Origin: CAMLJR01 sp964500675
GTDB lineage: Bacteria; Pseudomonadota; Gammaproteobacteria; Pseudomonadales; CAMLJR01
Direction: 5' to 3'
Length of the DNA: 64,000 nt
NCBI GenBank assembly: GCA_964500675.1
Contig: CAZCNY010000012.1
Span: 1 to 64,000, forward strand
The notes under the pieces are model-generated. The model saw only the letters and a list, made by a program, of their open reading frames with translations, was not told the DNA's origin and did not search any database. A program made the translations under genes and the position numbers. Shown here piece by piece: positions 23,868 to 33,089 of the stretch; the stretch's first letter is position 1, and each line of letters opens with the position of its first letter.

Positions 23868-24299
23868 ATGACAAGTTGGCTGCTGGTGGCGGATTCACGC
23901 CACGCAAAAATTTTTACAATCGAGGACGCGCGATTTGCATTGATCGAGGTCGCGGATTTCAAGCATCCGCTGGCAAATCAGCGCGGGGGAAATCCAGCCG
24001 GGCATGTATTTGCGGCGGCGAGTGGTACGCGTCATGGCCTTGAGCCGGCAACGCTGTCCAAAGAAAAGGACGTGCACGCCTTCGCGGTTGAACTCGGGCA
24101 GTATTTGCAGCATGAATTTTCGCAGCGGCATTTTTCCAAATTGACGGTGGCGGCGGCGCCGGAGTTTCTCGGTGAATTGCGCGCAACCCTGCCGGAGAAC
24201 GTGCGTTCGAGCATCGCTACCACGATCGACAAGAATTTATTGCTTTATTCGGATGCCGAACTAACGACTTATCTGCGTGAGTACATGAGCCTGCATTGA
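23868..24299 (+). CDS. 'Host attachment' family protein (baeRF-like)
   Basis: 143 residues, start supported by GAAAGG. It opens with the family hallmark TSWLLVADSRHAKIFTIED and contains HPLANQRGGNPAGHVF and FSKLTVAAAPEFLGELRATLP, ending with LTTYLREYM. This matches the proteobacterial family named 'protein required for attachment to host cells'. By fold, the family is related to archaeo-eukaryotic release factors, so a role at ribosomes or in RNA handling under stress is as likely as adhesion. There is no signal peptide, which argues against a surface role. It shares an FNR box with groEL. Confidence 0.8.
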   Translation: MTSWLLVADSRHAKIFTIEDARFALIEVADFKHPLANQRGGNPAGHVFAAASGTRHGLEPATLSKEKDVHAFAVELGQYLQHEFSQRHFSKLTVAAAPEFLGELRATLPENVRSSIATTIDKNLLLYSDAELTTYLREYMSLH

Positions 24300-24544
24300 C
24301 GCGGGAATCGTTAAAAAATCCTGCATGATGTCTGGTTGCGCCCGAATTTCAAAAGTCGTATCGACGAAACCAGCAAGCTGTCGAGGCTTTTCCGATCCCA
24401 CCGACTTAGGGCGCGGTTTGCACATACCCGGACGCGTCTAATCGAGTCGCCGCTAAACGCCCCATGGTAGCTTGTGGTGTGAGCAAGCCGCATCGTTACA
24501 AAATCCACAACTAATAGCCGGCGGCATGGGTTAAGGGGGAAATC

Positions 24545-27388
24545 ATGAGCGCTTCCAAGCTGGCAACCGCCGCCATCGATGCAGTATCCACCGCTACGCG
24601 CATCGCACCGGCGCACGCCGATGCAGATAGTGACTCCCATTCAGATATTCACGCCGACCGCGGCAAGGCGCGCACCGTGACCGGTCGTTATATCGGTCAG
24701 CGCGTGCAGCGCAAAGAAGATCAGCGCCTTTTGACGGGGCGCGGCCAATTTGTCGACGATGTGGTGTTGTCCGGCATGCTGTACGTTGCCTTCGCGCGCA
24801 GCTCTATCGCGCGGGGAAAAATTCTTTCGATCAAGATTGATGTGGCGCTCGATGTGCCCGGTGTGCAGGCGATTTACACACAGCAGGATCTGGCCAGCAT
24901 CAACGTTGAATTGCTCAGCATGTATCTGGTTTCACCCGACGTGCCGACGCCACCGATGGCCGATGGCCGAGTCGCTTATGTCGGTGAACCGCTGGCGCTG
25001 GTGATTGCGGACAGCCGCTACATCGCCGAAGACGCCGCGTCGCTGATTGAAGTCGAATACGCCGAAGAGGATCCCGTTATCACGATCGCCGATGCGCGCG
25101 TCGGTGCGGCAGTGCATCCGACCCGCGACGATAATATCAACGCGCAAATGGGCGAGGAAGAAATCGATGATGAACTCGACACCGCACTCAACAGCGCGCC
25201 GCATCTCATCACACACAAAATTGTGCATCAACGCATTGCACAATCGCCGATGGAAACACGCGGTGTGGTGGCCACCCTCGAAGGTGCTGGCGATTTAACC
25301 ATTTATATTTCCTGTCAGAGTCCGCATCTGGTAGCGCGCTGGGCAGCGCTCGCGTTCGATTTGCCGCAGACGTCGATCCGCGTCATCGCGAAAGATGTCG
25401 GCGGCGGCTTTGGTTTTAAAGTTCATCCCTGGCGCGAAGAAACCGCGACCATTGTCGCCGCACTCAAATTGGGCCGGCCGCTGAAATGGATTGAAGATCG
25501 TTACGAAAATCTGGTCGCCGCCAATCACGCGCGCGAACAGGAAATGACATTGCAGGTCGCGCTCGACAACGACGGCAAACTGCTCGCCTCGCATGGCGAC
25601 TACAGCGTCAATGTCGGCGCGTATCCGCATCTTTCCGAATGCAATATTGCCGTGCACATGTTTGTGTGGGCTGCATACAAAATGCCGATGTATGGTTTCT
25701 TAACGCGCGGTTGGTACACCAACACGACGGGTTACGGCGGCTATCGTGGGCCGTGGGCGATGGAGTCGCTCGTTCGCGAAACCGCGCTCGATAAAGCGGC
25801 GCGAAAAATCGGTATCGATCCGATTGAAATTCGCCGCCGCAATCTGGTGACATTAAAAGATCAGCCGACGACGTCGTGCATGCAGTTGCCACTGGAAGAT
25901 ATTACACCCGCTGAATGTTTGGAAAAGCTGCTGAATTATTTTGATGTCGCCGCATTTCGCAATGAGCAGACAGCCGCGCGCAAGCAAGGTCGTTATCTCG
26001 GTCTCGGCATTGCCACGTATATCGAACCCACTGGCTCGGCTGGCACCATCACGACAATGACGGGTGAACTCGCGCAAGTGTGTGTCGATCCGACCGGTCG
26101 AGTCGTTGCGACGATGAGCACGCATTCGCAGGGCCATGGCACGCAGACAACGATGGCGCAAATTTTCGCGGATCGACTCGGCGTTGCGATAGAAAACGTC
26201 AGCATTTTCGAAGGCGACAGTTCACGCGGCGGATATTCGCCCGGCGCGGCGGGCAGTCGTCAAGGTGTAGTTGCGGGCGGCGCTGCGATCGTGGCGGCCG
26301 ATCTGCTCGCGCAAAAAATAAAACAAATTGCCGCGCATCTTGCCGGTGTTGGTGTGGATGCAATCGTTATTGAAGATGGCAACGTGCATGTCGCTGGCGA
26401 TCCGAAAAAATCGCGCACGCTGCGACAGATTGCCGAAATCGCTTACGGCGAGCCCGATCGTTTGCCGCCGGGTATGGAGCCTGGATTGGAAGCGCAATAC
26501 CGCTATCAACCGCCGCCGTTGACGTTTGCGAGTGCTGCAAACGCATGCGTGGTCGAAGTCGATGCCGATACCGGCTTCGTAAAAATTCTGCGCTGGATTT
26601 CTGCAGAGGACTGCGGCACACAGATTAATCCGGCGATTGTCGAAGGCCAGATCACCGGCGGACTCACGCAAGCGATTGGCATGGTGCTGCACGAAGAAGT
26701 GTCGTTCGATGCGCGCGGCAATCCGCTCGCGGTGACATACAAGGATTATCATCTGCCATTAATTTCCGACGTGCCAACGTTTGAATTCGTACACGCCGAC
26801 ACACCGTCAAAATCGGTGGGCGGCATGCGCGGTGTCGGTGAGGGCGGCGCCATCATCGGGCCACCGACGCTGGTCAACGCGATTGCGGATGCGTTGTCAC
26901 CGTTTGGCGAAGTACCGGTGGAATTGCCGCTGACTCCCGCTAAATTGCTGAGCGTGATCGAAGGTCGCGATCTGGTATCACCGACAGCCAATGAAATGGC
27001 GTTGCATAAAACGGTCAGCGCTACACCCGCAATGCAAATCGCTCCGATTGTTGCGCAAACGTTCATCGCGTCGCCGCAAACCGCGATCGATGGCGATTGG
27101 AAAATCGTGCTTTCAACGCCGGTCGGCCCGCAGGAAATGATCGGCCATTTCGAAGTCAGCGGCACCGTATTAAATGGTTATCTTTCTGCGGCTGAAGGTC
27201 ATCAAACATTTACCGGCAGCGTCGACGGCAACAATTTGAAATTCGATCTCAAAGTTGAAAAGCCGATGAAGATCACGCTCAAGTACGACATCGCTATCGA
27301 CGGCGAGAAGCTGACCGGTAAATGCAAAATGGGAATTTTTGGTTCCGCGAAATTATCTGGACAGAAAGTGTCGGGAGGCGCGAAATAA
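24545..27388 (+). CDS. Molybdenum hydroxylase large subunit (CoxL/aldehyde oxidase type) with C-terminal extension
   Basis: 947 residues; the family is usually 770-800. Residues about 45-830 form the molybdopterin-binding subunit: RVQRKEDQRLLTGRGQFVDDV, the MPT-contact segment DVGGGFGFKVHPWREE, the active-site loop GYGGYRGPWAMES (form II style, not the AYxCSFR of CO dehydrogenase) and GVGEGGAIIGPPTLVNA with the catalytic Glu. Residues about 835-947 add a beta-rich domain (GDWKIVLSTPVGPQEMIGHFEVSG, GSVDGNNLKFDLKV) not part of the standard subunit. A short charged N-terminal stretch is not a signal peptide. The FAD and 2Fe-2S subunits that normally accompany it are absent nearby. GGGGG precedes the ATG. 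It probably hydroxylates an aldehyde, N-heterocycle or alkyl group in the catabolic block that follows. Confidence 0.87.
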   Translation: MSASKLATAAIDAVSTATRIAPAHADADSDSHSDIHADRGKARTVTGRYIGQRVQRKEDQRLLTGRGQFVDDVVLSGMLYVAFARSSIARGKILSIKIDVALDVPGVQAIYTQQDLASINVELLSMYLVSPDVPTPPMADGRVAYVGEPLALVIADSRYIAEDAASLIEVEYAEEDPVITIADARVGAAVHPTRDDNINAQMGEEEIDDELDTALNSAPHLITHKIVHQRIAQSPMETRGVVATLEGAGDLTIYISCQSPHLVARWAALAFDLPQTSIRVIAKDVGGGFGFKVHPWREETATIVAALKLGRPLKWIEDRYENLVAANHAREQEMTLQVALDNDGKLLASHGDYSVNVGAYPHLSECNIAVHMFVWAAYKMPMYGFLTRGWYTNTTGYGGYRGPWAMESLVRETALDKAARKIGIDPIEIRRRNLVTLKDQPTTSCMQLPLEDITPAECLEKLLNYFDVAAFRNEQTAARKQGRYLGLGIATYIEPTGSAGTITTMTGELAQVCVDPTGRVVATMSTHSQGHGTQTTMAQIFADRLGVAIENVSIFEGDSSRGGYSPGAAGSRQGVVAGGAAIVAADLLAQKIKQIAAHLAGVGVDAIVIEDGNVHVAGDPKKSRTLRQIAEIAYGEPDRLPPGMEPGLEAQYRYQPPPLTFASAANACVVEVDADTGFVKILRWISAEDCGTQINPAIVEGQITGGLTQAIGMVLHEEVSFDARGNPLAVTYKDYHLPLISDVPTFEFVHADTPSKSVGGMRGVGEGGAIIGPPTLVNAIADALSPFGEVPVELPLTPAKLLSVIEGRDLVSPTANEMALHKTVSATPAMQIAPIVAQTFIASPQTAIDGDWKIVLSTPVGPQEMIGHFEVSGTVLNGYLSAAEGHQTFTGSVDGNNLKFDLKVEKPMKITLKYDIAIDGEKLTGKCKMGIFGSAKLSGQKVSGGAK

Positions 27389-27514
27389 TATTCTGAAAAT
27401 TGCGCCTATCGCCGGTCGCGACAAGGTGGAAACTATCGATTGAACGGCGTTTTGGGTCGAATTTTTATTTTTCAGCTGCGGCATACTGCAAAATGCGCCT
27501 GATGGAAACTTAAC

Positions 27515-28714
27515 ATGTCTTCTGCTAATCCGAACGATAAAGATGCAATAAAGCTCGATCTCAGCGATCTCGACAAGTGGGTGGGGAAACAAGTCGTTTT
27601 CAGAGAGTTTTGGGATCCCTGCAGTGCAACGGATATCCGCCGATGGGTGCAAGCGATGGATAATCCGAATCGTGCACACTGGGATCAAGAGTTCGCTGTC
27701 AGCTCCCGCTTCGGCGGCATTGTCGCGCCACAGTCATTTGCGGTCTGCATGGATTACGGACACGGTTGCCATCCTGCGGCTATCGGCAATATCCCCGGCT
27801 CTCACTTGATATTCGGCGGCGAGGAATGGTGGTTCTACGGTGGCAATCCTATTCGTCCGGGTGACAAATTGACGCAGGTGCGCCGCTTCGATGGTTATAG
27901 CGTGGCAGACACAAAATTCGCGGGGCCGACAGTATTCACCCGCGGCGATACCACGCATCGCAATCAGCACGGCGCATTGGTCGCAAAAGAGCGCGCAACC
28001 GCAATTCGTTATTTGCGCGAAGAGGCTAACAAGCGCGGCATGTATGATAAGGAGAAGCGCGCTCCGAAACATTGGAGCGCCGCCGAATTAGCTGAAGTGC
28101 AGCGCGTGCGTATGGAATGGATTCTCTCCAACCGCGAAGGTAAGTCGCCGCACTATGACGCGGTGAAAATCGGCGACAAACTGCCGCGCCGCGCGATTGG
28201 CCCGCACTCGATAGTGACATTTGCGTTGGAGTATCGAGCGCACCGGCAGAATATTTGGGGCACGCATCGCTGGAATGTACCCGCCGGTGTGCACGACCCT
28301 GCGCATGACGATGCCGGCTTTTCCGAAAACATGACGTACGACTGGGAGGCGCGAAAAATCGATCCGCGCCAGGGCGACGGTTTGTATTACGGTCCATCCA
28401 GCGGTCATATCAACGCGGACAAAGGCGAATCCATCGGCATGGGTGGAACCTACGGTTATGGTTCCTCGATGAATGCGTGGTTCGTCGATTATGTTGCGTA
28501 TTGGGCCGGGCTCGATGGATTTATCTGGCATTCGAATTGCCAATTTCGCAGCCCCGCTTTTGAGGGCGACGTGACTTATTTGGACGGCGAAGTCGTCGAC
28601 AAAATAAAAATGTCGCCGTATGGCGTCCCCGTGGTTCAAATCAAAGTAAAACAAAGCACGCAAGACGGCAGTGTCATACTCAGCGGCACCGCTGAAGTTG
28701 AACTCCCTTACTGA
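27515..28714 (+). CDS. MaoC/FAS1-like acyl-CoA dehydratase
   Basis: 399 residues in two hot-dog-type halves. The N-terminal half has FREFWDPCSATDIRRWVQAMDNPNRAHWD, SSRFGGIVAPQSFAVC and NPIRPGDKLTQVRRFDGY, the layout of the MaoC N-terminal/FAS1-like dehydratase family. The C-terminal half has HSNCQFRSPAFEGDVTYLDGEV, matching the second hot-dog with its F.GD pattern. Such proteins hydrate enoyl-CoA thioesters, often bulky or branched ones. The next gene is an acyl-CoA ligase 16 bases downstream on the same strand, so the two likely act on one substrate. Confidence 0.75.
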   Translation: MSSANPNDKDAIKLDLSDLDKWVGKQVVFREFWDPCSATDIRRWVQAMDNPNRAHWDQEFAVSSRFGGIVAPQSFAVCMDYGHGCHPAAIGNIPGSHLIFGGEEWWFYGGNPIRPGDKLTQVRRFDGYSVADTKFAGPTVFTRGDTTHRNQHGALVAKERATAIRYLREEANKRGMYDKEKRAPKHWSAAELAEVQRVRMEWILSNREGKSPHYDAVKIGDKLPRRAIGPHSIVTFALEYRAHRQNIWGTHRWNVPAGVHDPAHDDAGFSENMTYDWEARKIDPRQGDGLYYGPSSGHINADKGESIGMGGTYGYGSSMNAWFVDYVAYWAGLDGFIWHSNCQFRSPAFEGDVTYLDGEVVDKIKMSPYGVPVVQIKVKQSTQDGSVILSGTAEVELPY

Positions 28715-28730
28715 TTCGGCACGGAAACCC

Positions 28731-30470
28731 ATGATGGGCAGTGACGCAATGCCGCAACAAATATCCATTGTCCGGGGTCTGCCTCTAGAGGCGGAGAGCG
28801 GTATCGGAGCGGTCACGATACCGGGATATCTGCGCGAGGTGACGACGCGTTTTGCCGATCGCGAAGCGCTGGTTATGCACACCTCGCACGGCGTTGAGCG
28901 CTGGTCTTACGCGGCGTTGTGGGAAAAGTCGGTTGCGGTTGCCAAAGCATTGATCGCCGGCGGCGTCGCTAAAGATAGCCGTGTCGGCATCCTGATGACC
29001 AACCGGCCGGAGTTTCTGTCGGCGCTGTTTGGGACATCACTGGCCGGTGGCGTCGCCGTGGTCTTCAGCACTTTCTCGACCGCGCTCGAATTGGAACAGC
29101 TGCTCCGCCTCAGCGCGGTATCGGTGTTGTTGTTCGAAGGCAGCGTGCTGAAAAAGCATTTCGGCAATATTCTTCTTGAAATGGAGCCGCAAATTCGCAC
29201 CGCAGAAGCGGGCGAACTGCAATCCACCCGGTTTCCATTTTTGCGCCGACTCGTTCAACTTGCTGCCGCCGAAACAAAAATGAGTGAAGCGCTGGCGCAG
29301 GCTGAATGCTTCGAAAATTGGGACGATTTTCTGCGGCAAGGAAGCAATATATCGGCGGATGTCGTCGACGAGCGCGCGGCGGCGGTTCAACCCGCCGATG
29401 CCGGTGGATTATTTTTTTCTTCGGGTACGACCAGTTTGCCCAAGGGCATTCTGCATGCGCAACGTTCCTTCGCGCTGCAATGGTGGCGTTATCCGCGTCT
29501 GACGAAAATCGAGGGCGCCGTGCGCAGTTGGACCGGTAACGGTTTTTTCTGGTCCGCCAATATTTCGATGACGGTCGGCATCGCGTTGTCCACCGGCGGG
29601 ACGGTAGTCCTGCAACCGTATTTCGAACCCGAGAAGACACTCGATCTGATCGCCGCTGAGCGAATCAGTTATATATCGGGGCGGCCGCATCAATGGGCGC
29701 GCTTATTGGAGGCGAATAATTGGGGCACTGCCGATCTCAGCAGTCTGCGTTACATCACGCGCAGCGATTTGCTGAAGAGTCATCCCACCATAAACACCGA
29801 CTGGGTGATGCCCATGGGTTACGGCAATACCGAAACCATGTCGATTTGTACGTCGATTGTTTTTAACACCGGCGCGGAAGAAATACCCGGCAGCTTCGGC
29901 ATGCCCGCACCCGGCAGTATTTTGAAAATCGTTGACCCCGAGAGCGGTGCTATCGTTCCGCGCGGAGTCCGGGGAGAAATCCACATCAAGGGCCCGACCT
30001 TGATGCTCGGATATATCGGCAAAACCGGCGAGCAGACTTTCGATGAAGACGGTTATTTCCCCACCGGCGACGGCGGCTATGTCGGCGCGGATGGATCGCT
30101 GTATTGGGAGGGCCGGCTGACGGAAATTATCAAGACGGGCGGCGCGAATGTGTCGCCGATTGAAATCGATGAAGCGCTGGCGTTATATCCGGGCGTGCGT
30201 CGCGCGCAAACGGTTGGCGTGCCGCATGAGACTCTGGGCGAAATGGTGGTGTCGTGCGTGGTCGCTAACGAAGGTATCGTGCTCGATGCCGCAGCTATCG
30301 CGAGTTTTCTAAAGCAGCGGCTCGCCAGTTTCAAACTTCCGAAAGAAATTCTTTTTTTTAAAGATGAAGAAATCGATGTCACCGGCAGCGGCAAAGTGAA
30401 GGTCGCGCAATTGCGGGAACTCGTTGCCGCTCGCTTGAGTGCTCGCGCGAAAAAAATTACCGGAAGTTAA
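28731..30470 (+). CDS. AMP-dependent acyl-CoA ligase
   Basis: 579 residues from ATG 28731 (other in-frame ATGs at 28734 and 28749). The adenylation signature reads FFSSGTTSLPKGILHAQRS, the A5-type motif is in MPMGYGNTETMSI, the hinge is in YFPTGDGGYVGADGSLYWEGRLTEIIKTGG, and the catalytic lysine is in DVTGSGKVKVAQL. It activates a carboxylic acid to its CoA thioester in the cytoplasm. The acid cannot be named; the neighbours suggest a branched, cyclic or steroid-like one. It converges with the next ligase gene, and their stop codons overlap by four bases. Confidence 0.87.
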   Translation: MMGSDAMPQQISIVRGLPLEAESGIGAVTIPGYLREVTTRFADREALVMHTSHGVERWSYAALWEKSVAVAKALIAGGVAKDSRVGILMTNRPEFLSALFGTSLAGGVAVVFSTFSTALELEQLLRLSAVSVLLFEGSVLKKHFGNILLEMEPQIRTAEAGELQSTRFPFLRRLVQLAAAETKMSEALAQAECFENWDDFLRQGSNISADVVDERAAAVQPADAGGLFFSSGTTSLPKGILHAQRSFALQWWRYPRLTKIEGAVRSWTGNGFFWSANISMTVGIALSTGGTVVLQPYFEPEKTLDLIAAERISYISGRPHQWARLLEANNWGTADLSSLRYITRSDLLKSHPTINTDWVMPMGYGNTETMSICTSIVFNTGAEEIPGSFGMPAPGSILKIVDPESGAIVPRGVRGEIHIKGPTLMLGYIGKTGEQTFDEDGYFPTGDGGYVGADGSLYWEGRLTEIIKTGGANVSPIEIDEALALYPGVRRAQTVGVPHETLGEMVVSCVVANEGIVLDAAAIASFLKQRLASFKLPKEILFFKDEEIDVTGSGKVKVAQLRELVAARLSARAKKITGS

Positions 30471-32092
30471 ACAGCCTTGTGCGAAAAGTTGCGGCTGGCG
30501 ATCAGGTTCGCCACTTCGAATAGTTTTATTTTTCCGGTGGAAGTTCGCGGCACATCGTCGGGCGATATGAAAATAATATCGCGCGGAATTTTGTAACTCG
30601 ACAAAACATTTTTCAGCGCCGCTTTGATCGATTCCTGGGTGATGCTTGCGCCTTCCGCGGCAACAACCGCCGCAACGACACGCTGCCCTAATTCGGGGTC
30701 GGGCAATCCCGCGACAATCGAAAATACGACATCCGGTAATGCGTTAAGCGCGGCCTCCACTTCCAGCCGCGAGACATTGGCCGCTTTCGTTTTGATCATG
30801 TCGCCGCGGCGCGCGATGAAATAGAGAAAACCATCGCTATCGATGCGCACTAAATCCTGCGTTGGATAAAAGCCATCAGCAGTGAAGACGTCGCGGCGAT
30901 CAATTTTATAAAAGCCCGACATCAGCGCGCCGCCGCGAAGTTGCAGCTCGCCAATTTCGCCGGCCGCCACTTCTTCGCCCGTGTCTGGGTTGACGACACG
31001 GCGCTCGTAGCCATTAACCGTTCGCCCGGATGCGCCGGCTTTGTCGTCGGGCAGACGAAAATCGAGACGTTCCGCACTGTGGGCGGCGAAGGTTTCGCTC
31101 ATGCCGAGCATATTGACTTGCAGGTTCGCCGGAATAATTTCACCGCGCTCATCGCGAAAAATACCGAGACCGACAATTTTATCGACATCGATGCCGCGAT
31201 CGATTGCAGCGCTGCGCAATTTAACCAGCATATCTCCCCAACCGTTGACGCGATTGACATCAAGCTTCTGCAGTGTGTCGAGCACTGCATCGGTTTCGGG
31301 TGAATCCGGATAGACGAGTGTTGCGCCAACATTGAAAACTTCTAACGCCATCACCATGCCGCCGAGCCAAAACGCGGGCAATAACGGCATCATGCGATCG
31401 GTTGGTTGCAGCAGAAAATACTTGGCAAGCTCACGCGGATGGCTGACGACATTGCGCTGCGTGTGCACGACCGCTTTGGGTTTCGATGTGCTGCCCGACG
31501 TGTAAACGATAATGGCATCATCGCTAGGCGCGACATCCGCTTCGATAGCCGCCAGCAGTGCGGTGCTCGGCGCATGCGGCGCGTCGATGCGGGCGATGAG
31601 ATCGTCAATGGATTTTGCCCACGCAAGTTCGCTGGCATCATCCAGCCAGATCGAGCGTAAATAAGGCGCGTTGGCGATGCGCAATTTTTCGGCCTGCGCG
31701 TCATCTAAGTTCGGCAGCGCCTCGGTTAATTTTTTGGCGTAGTCGTGACGTAAAAAACGGCGCGCGCCGATGAGAATTTGAATATCGCTATTGCGCAGAA
31801 TATGCGCCAACTCCGGTGGCGTGCAGAGTGTGCTGATCAGCGTTAACAGTGCGCCGATGCGCAACGACGCGAGAAACGTTGTGATCCAGAGCAGACCATC
31901 GGGCGCCATCAGCGCGATGCGCGTGCCTTTACCTGCGCCGAGATCGAGCAGCGCTCTCGCCATGTCGGCAGAACGCTGATCCAATTCTGCATAACTGAGT
32001 TTGCCGTTGCGCATGACAATGGCATCGTGATCGTGTCGATCCGCAACAAGGCGCGCAAGTAATTCAGGCAATGTTGACGCTTGAACATTCAT
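30467..32092 (-). CDS. AMP-dependent acyl-CoA ligase, second copy
   Basis: 541 residues from ATG 32092 (a TTG at 32155 would add 21 poorly conserved residues). The signature IIVYTSGSTSKPKAVVHTQRN is unusual in having SGSTSKPK where SGTTGxPK is typical. The GMSETFAA motif, the hinge YPTQDLVRIDSDGFLYFIARRGDMIKTKAANVS and catalytic lysine in RTSTGKIKLFEVA are intact. Sequence differs clearly from the convergent ligase, so this is not a recent duplication. Both probably feed the same catabolic pathway with different acids or side-chain intermediates. Confidence 0.86.
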   Translation of the reverse strand: MNVQASTLPELLARLVADRHDHDAIVMRNGKLSYAELDQRSADMARALLDLGAGKGTRIALMAPDGLLWITTFLASLRIGALLTLISTLCTPPELAHILRNSDIQILIGARRFLRHDYAKKLTEALPNLDDAQAEKLRIANAPYLRSIWLDDASELAWAKSIDDLIARIDAPHAPSTALLAAIEADVAPSDDAIIVYTSGSTSKPKAVVHTQRNVVSHPRELAKYFLLQPTDRMMPLLPAFWLGGMVMALEVFNVGATLVYPDSPETDAVLDTLQKLDVNRVNGWGDMLVKLRSAAIDRGIDVDKIVGLGIFRDERGEIIPANLQVNMLGMSETFAAHSAERLDFRLPDDKAGASGRTVNGYERRVVNPDTGEEVAAGEIGELQLRGGALMSGFYKIDRRDVFTADGFYPTQDLVRIDSDGFLYFIARRGDMIKTKAANVSRLEVEAALNALPDVVFSIVAGLPDPELGQRVVAAVVAAEGASITQESIKAALKNVLSSYKIPRDIIFISPDDVPRTSTGKIKLFEVANLIASRNFSHKAV

Positions 32093-32522
32093 ACCAAGTA
32101 ATAATCTCTCGCTTTGAATTCTGGTTTTTTTATCAATGCCAATGTGGCTGATCAACGCGCGATCGATTGCAGCGGCTTGCCGAACCGGCGCCCATCACAA
32201 AGGCGGTTTTGCTTTGTTCATCCACAAATAGCGTTGCTTCCAGAAATGTCATTGAAATGCGTTGGACTTACCCAAAGATAAAACTATGCCAGAAAGCCGG
32301 GTAGCCGTTCCGATAGAGTGCGCCCAATCGTCGAGAGTTTACGCCCCTCAAATGTTCTTGAAGTATCGCTGGCAAAAGGAAAGTGCGCGCTGCGGAAAGC
32401 GGGTATGGTTTGCCTATAATAAGGCGCGCGAAGTTGAGAAGACCGCTGTGTCGATGGATACGATGAAGCAACGACAGATTGTTTAACCGACTGATTGTCT
32501 AACCGTTAACGGAGTCAATAGC
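32093..32522. other. Divergent promoter region
   Basis: 430 bases between the minus-strand ligase and the plus-strand VOC gene, with no convincing gene. TATAAT at 32415-32420 is a perfect -10 hexamer, but the expected -35 position holds no good match, so an activator may be needed. Promoters of both flanking genes must lie here. Confidence 0.45.
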
Positions 32523-33065
32523 GTGCGAAACCCGATGCGTTTGCCGTTTACCAATCAGCATTTCATGCAGGCGTGCTGGGTAGTGCCCGACATTCGGGCC
32601 GCTGTGAATCACTGGGTCGACACCTGCGGCGTCGGACCATTTTTTTTGTTTGAAAAAGTGACATTCGATAACGCGATGTATCGAGGCCATCCGACCGAGT
32701 GCGTCGATATCACCGCCGCCATGGCCCAGGCTGGGGATATTCAGATCGAACTTGTCTGTCAGAACGATGATCGCCCATCGATATTTCGCGATGTTGTCCC
32801 CGCGGGAAAATGCGGTCTTCACCACATGGCGCTTTATTGCCGAGATTACGACGCGGATCTTGCCGCTTATACGCAGTCGGGCTCGGAAGTCGCCTTCAGT
32901 GGTTTGATGATGGGCGCACGAACATGCTGGTTGGACACTGTATCGAAGCTGGGTTTTATGGTGGAGCTTATTGAAGCGAATTCCATTGCGGATGCAGTGT
33001 TTGAACAATTTCGCTCAGCTGCCAGAAATTGGGACGGCAAACATTCAACTCGAAGCCTGTCGTAG
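32523..33065 (+). CDS. VOC (glyoxalase/bleomycin-resistance fold) family protein
   Basis: 180 residues from GTG 32523, with GGAG eight bases upstream. Two beta-alpha-beta-beta-beta modules are seen: QACWVVPDIRAAVNHWVDTCGVGPFF and CGLHHMALYCRDYDADLAAYTQSG, ending in LGFMVELIEAN with the metal-binding Glu. Possible metal ligands are His in GLHHMAL and Glu in VELIE. The style matches the large subgroup near methylmalonyl-CoA epimerases and dioxygenases. In catabolic clusters such proteins are epimerases, ring-cleaving dioxygenases or isomerases; which one applies cannot be decided here. Confidence 0.75.
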   Translation: MRNPMRLPFTNQHFMQACWVVPDIRAAVNHWVDTCGVGPFFLFEKVTFDNAMYRGHPTECVDITAAMAQAGDIQIELVCQNDDRPSIFRDVVPAGKCGLHHMALYCRDYDADLAAYTQSGSEVAFSGLMMGARTCWLDTVSKLGFMVELIEANSIADAVFEQFRSAARNWDGKHSTRSLS

Positions 33066-33089
33066 AAATCTTTACATGCATACCCGGAA

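Noticed and set aside
24545..27388. Carbon monoxide dehydrogenase
   Set aside because: The active-site loop lacks the AYxCSFR signature of true CoxL, and the small and medium subunits are missing.
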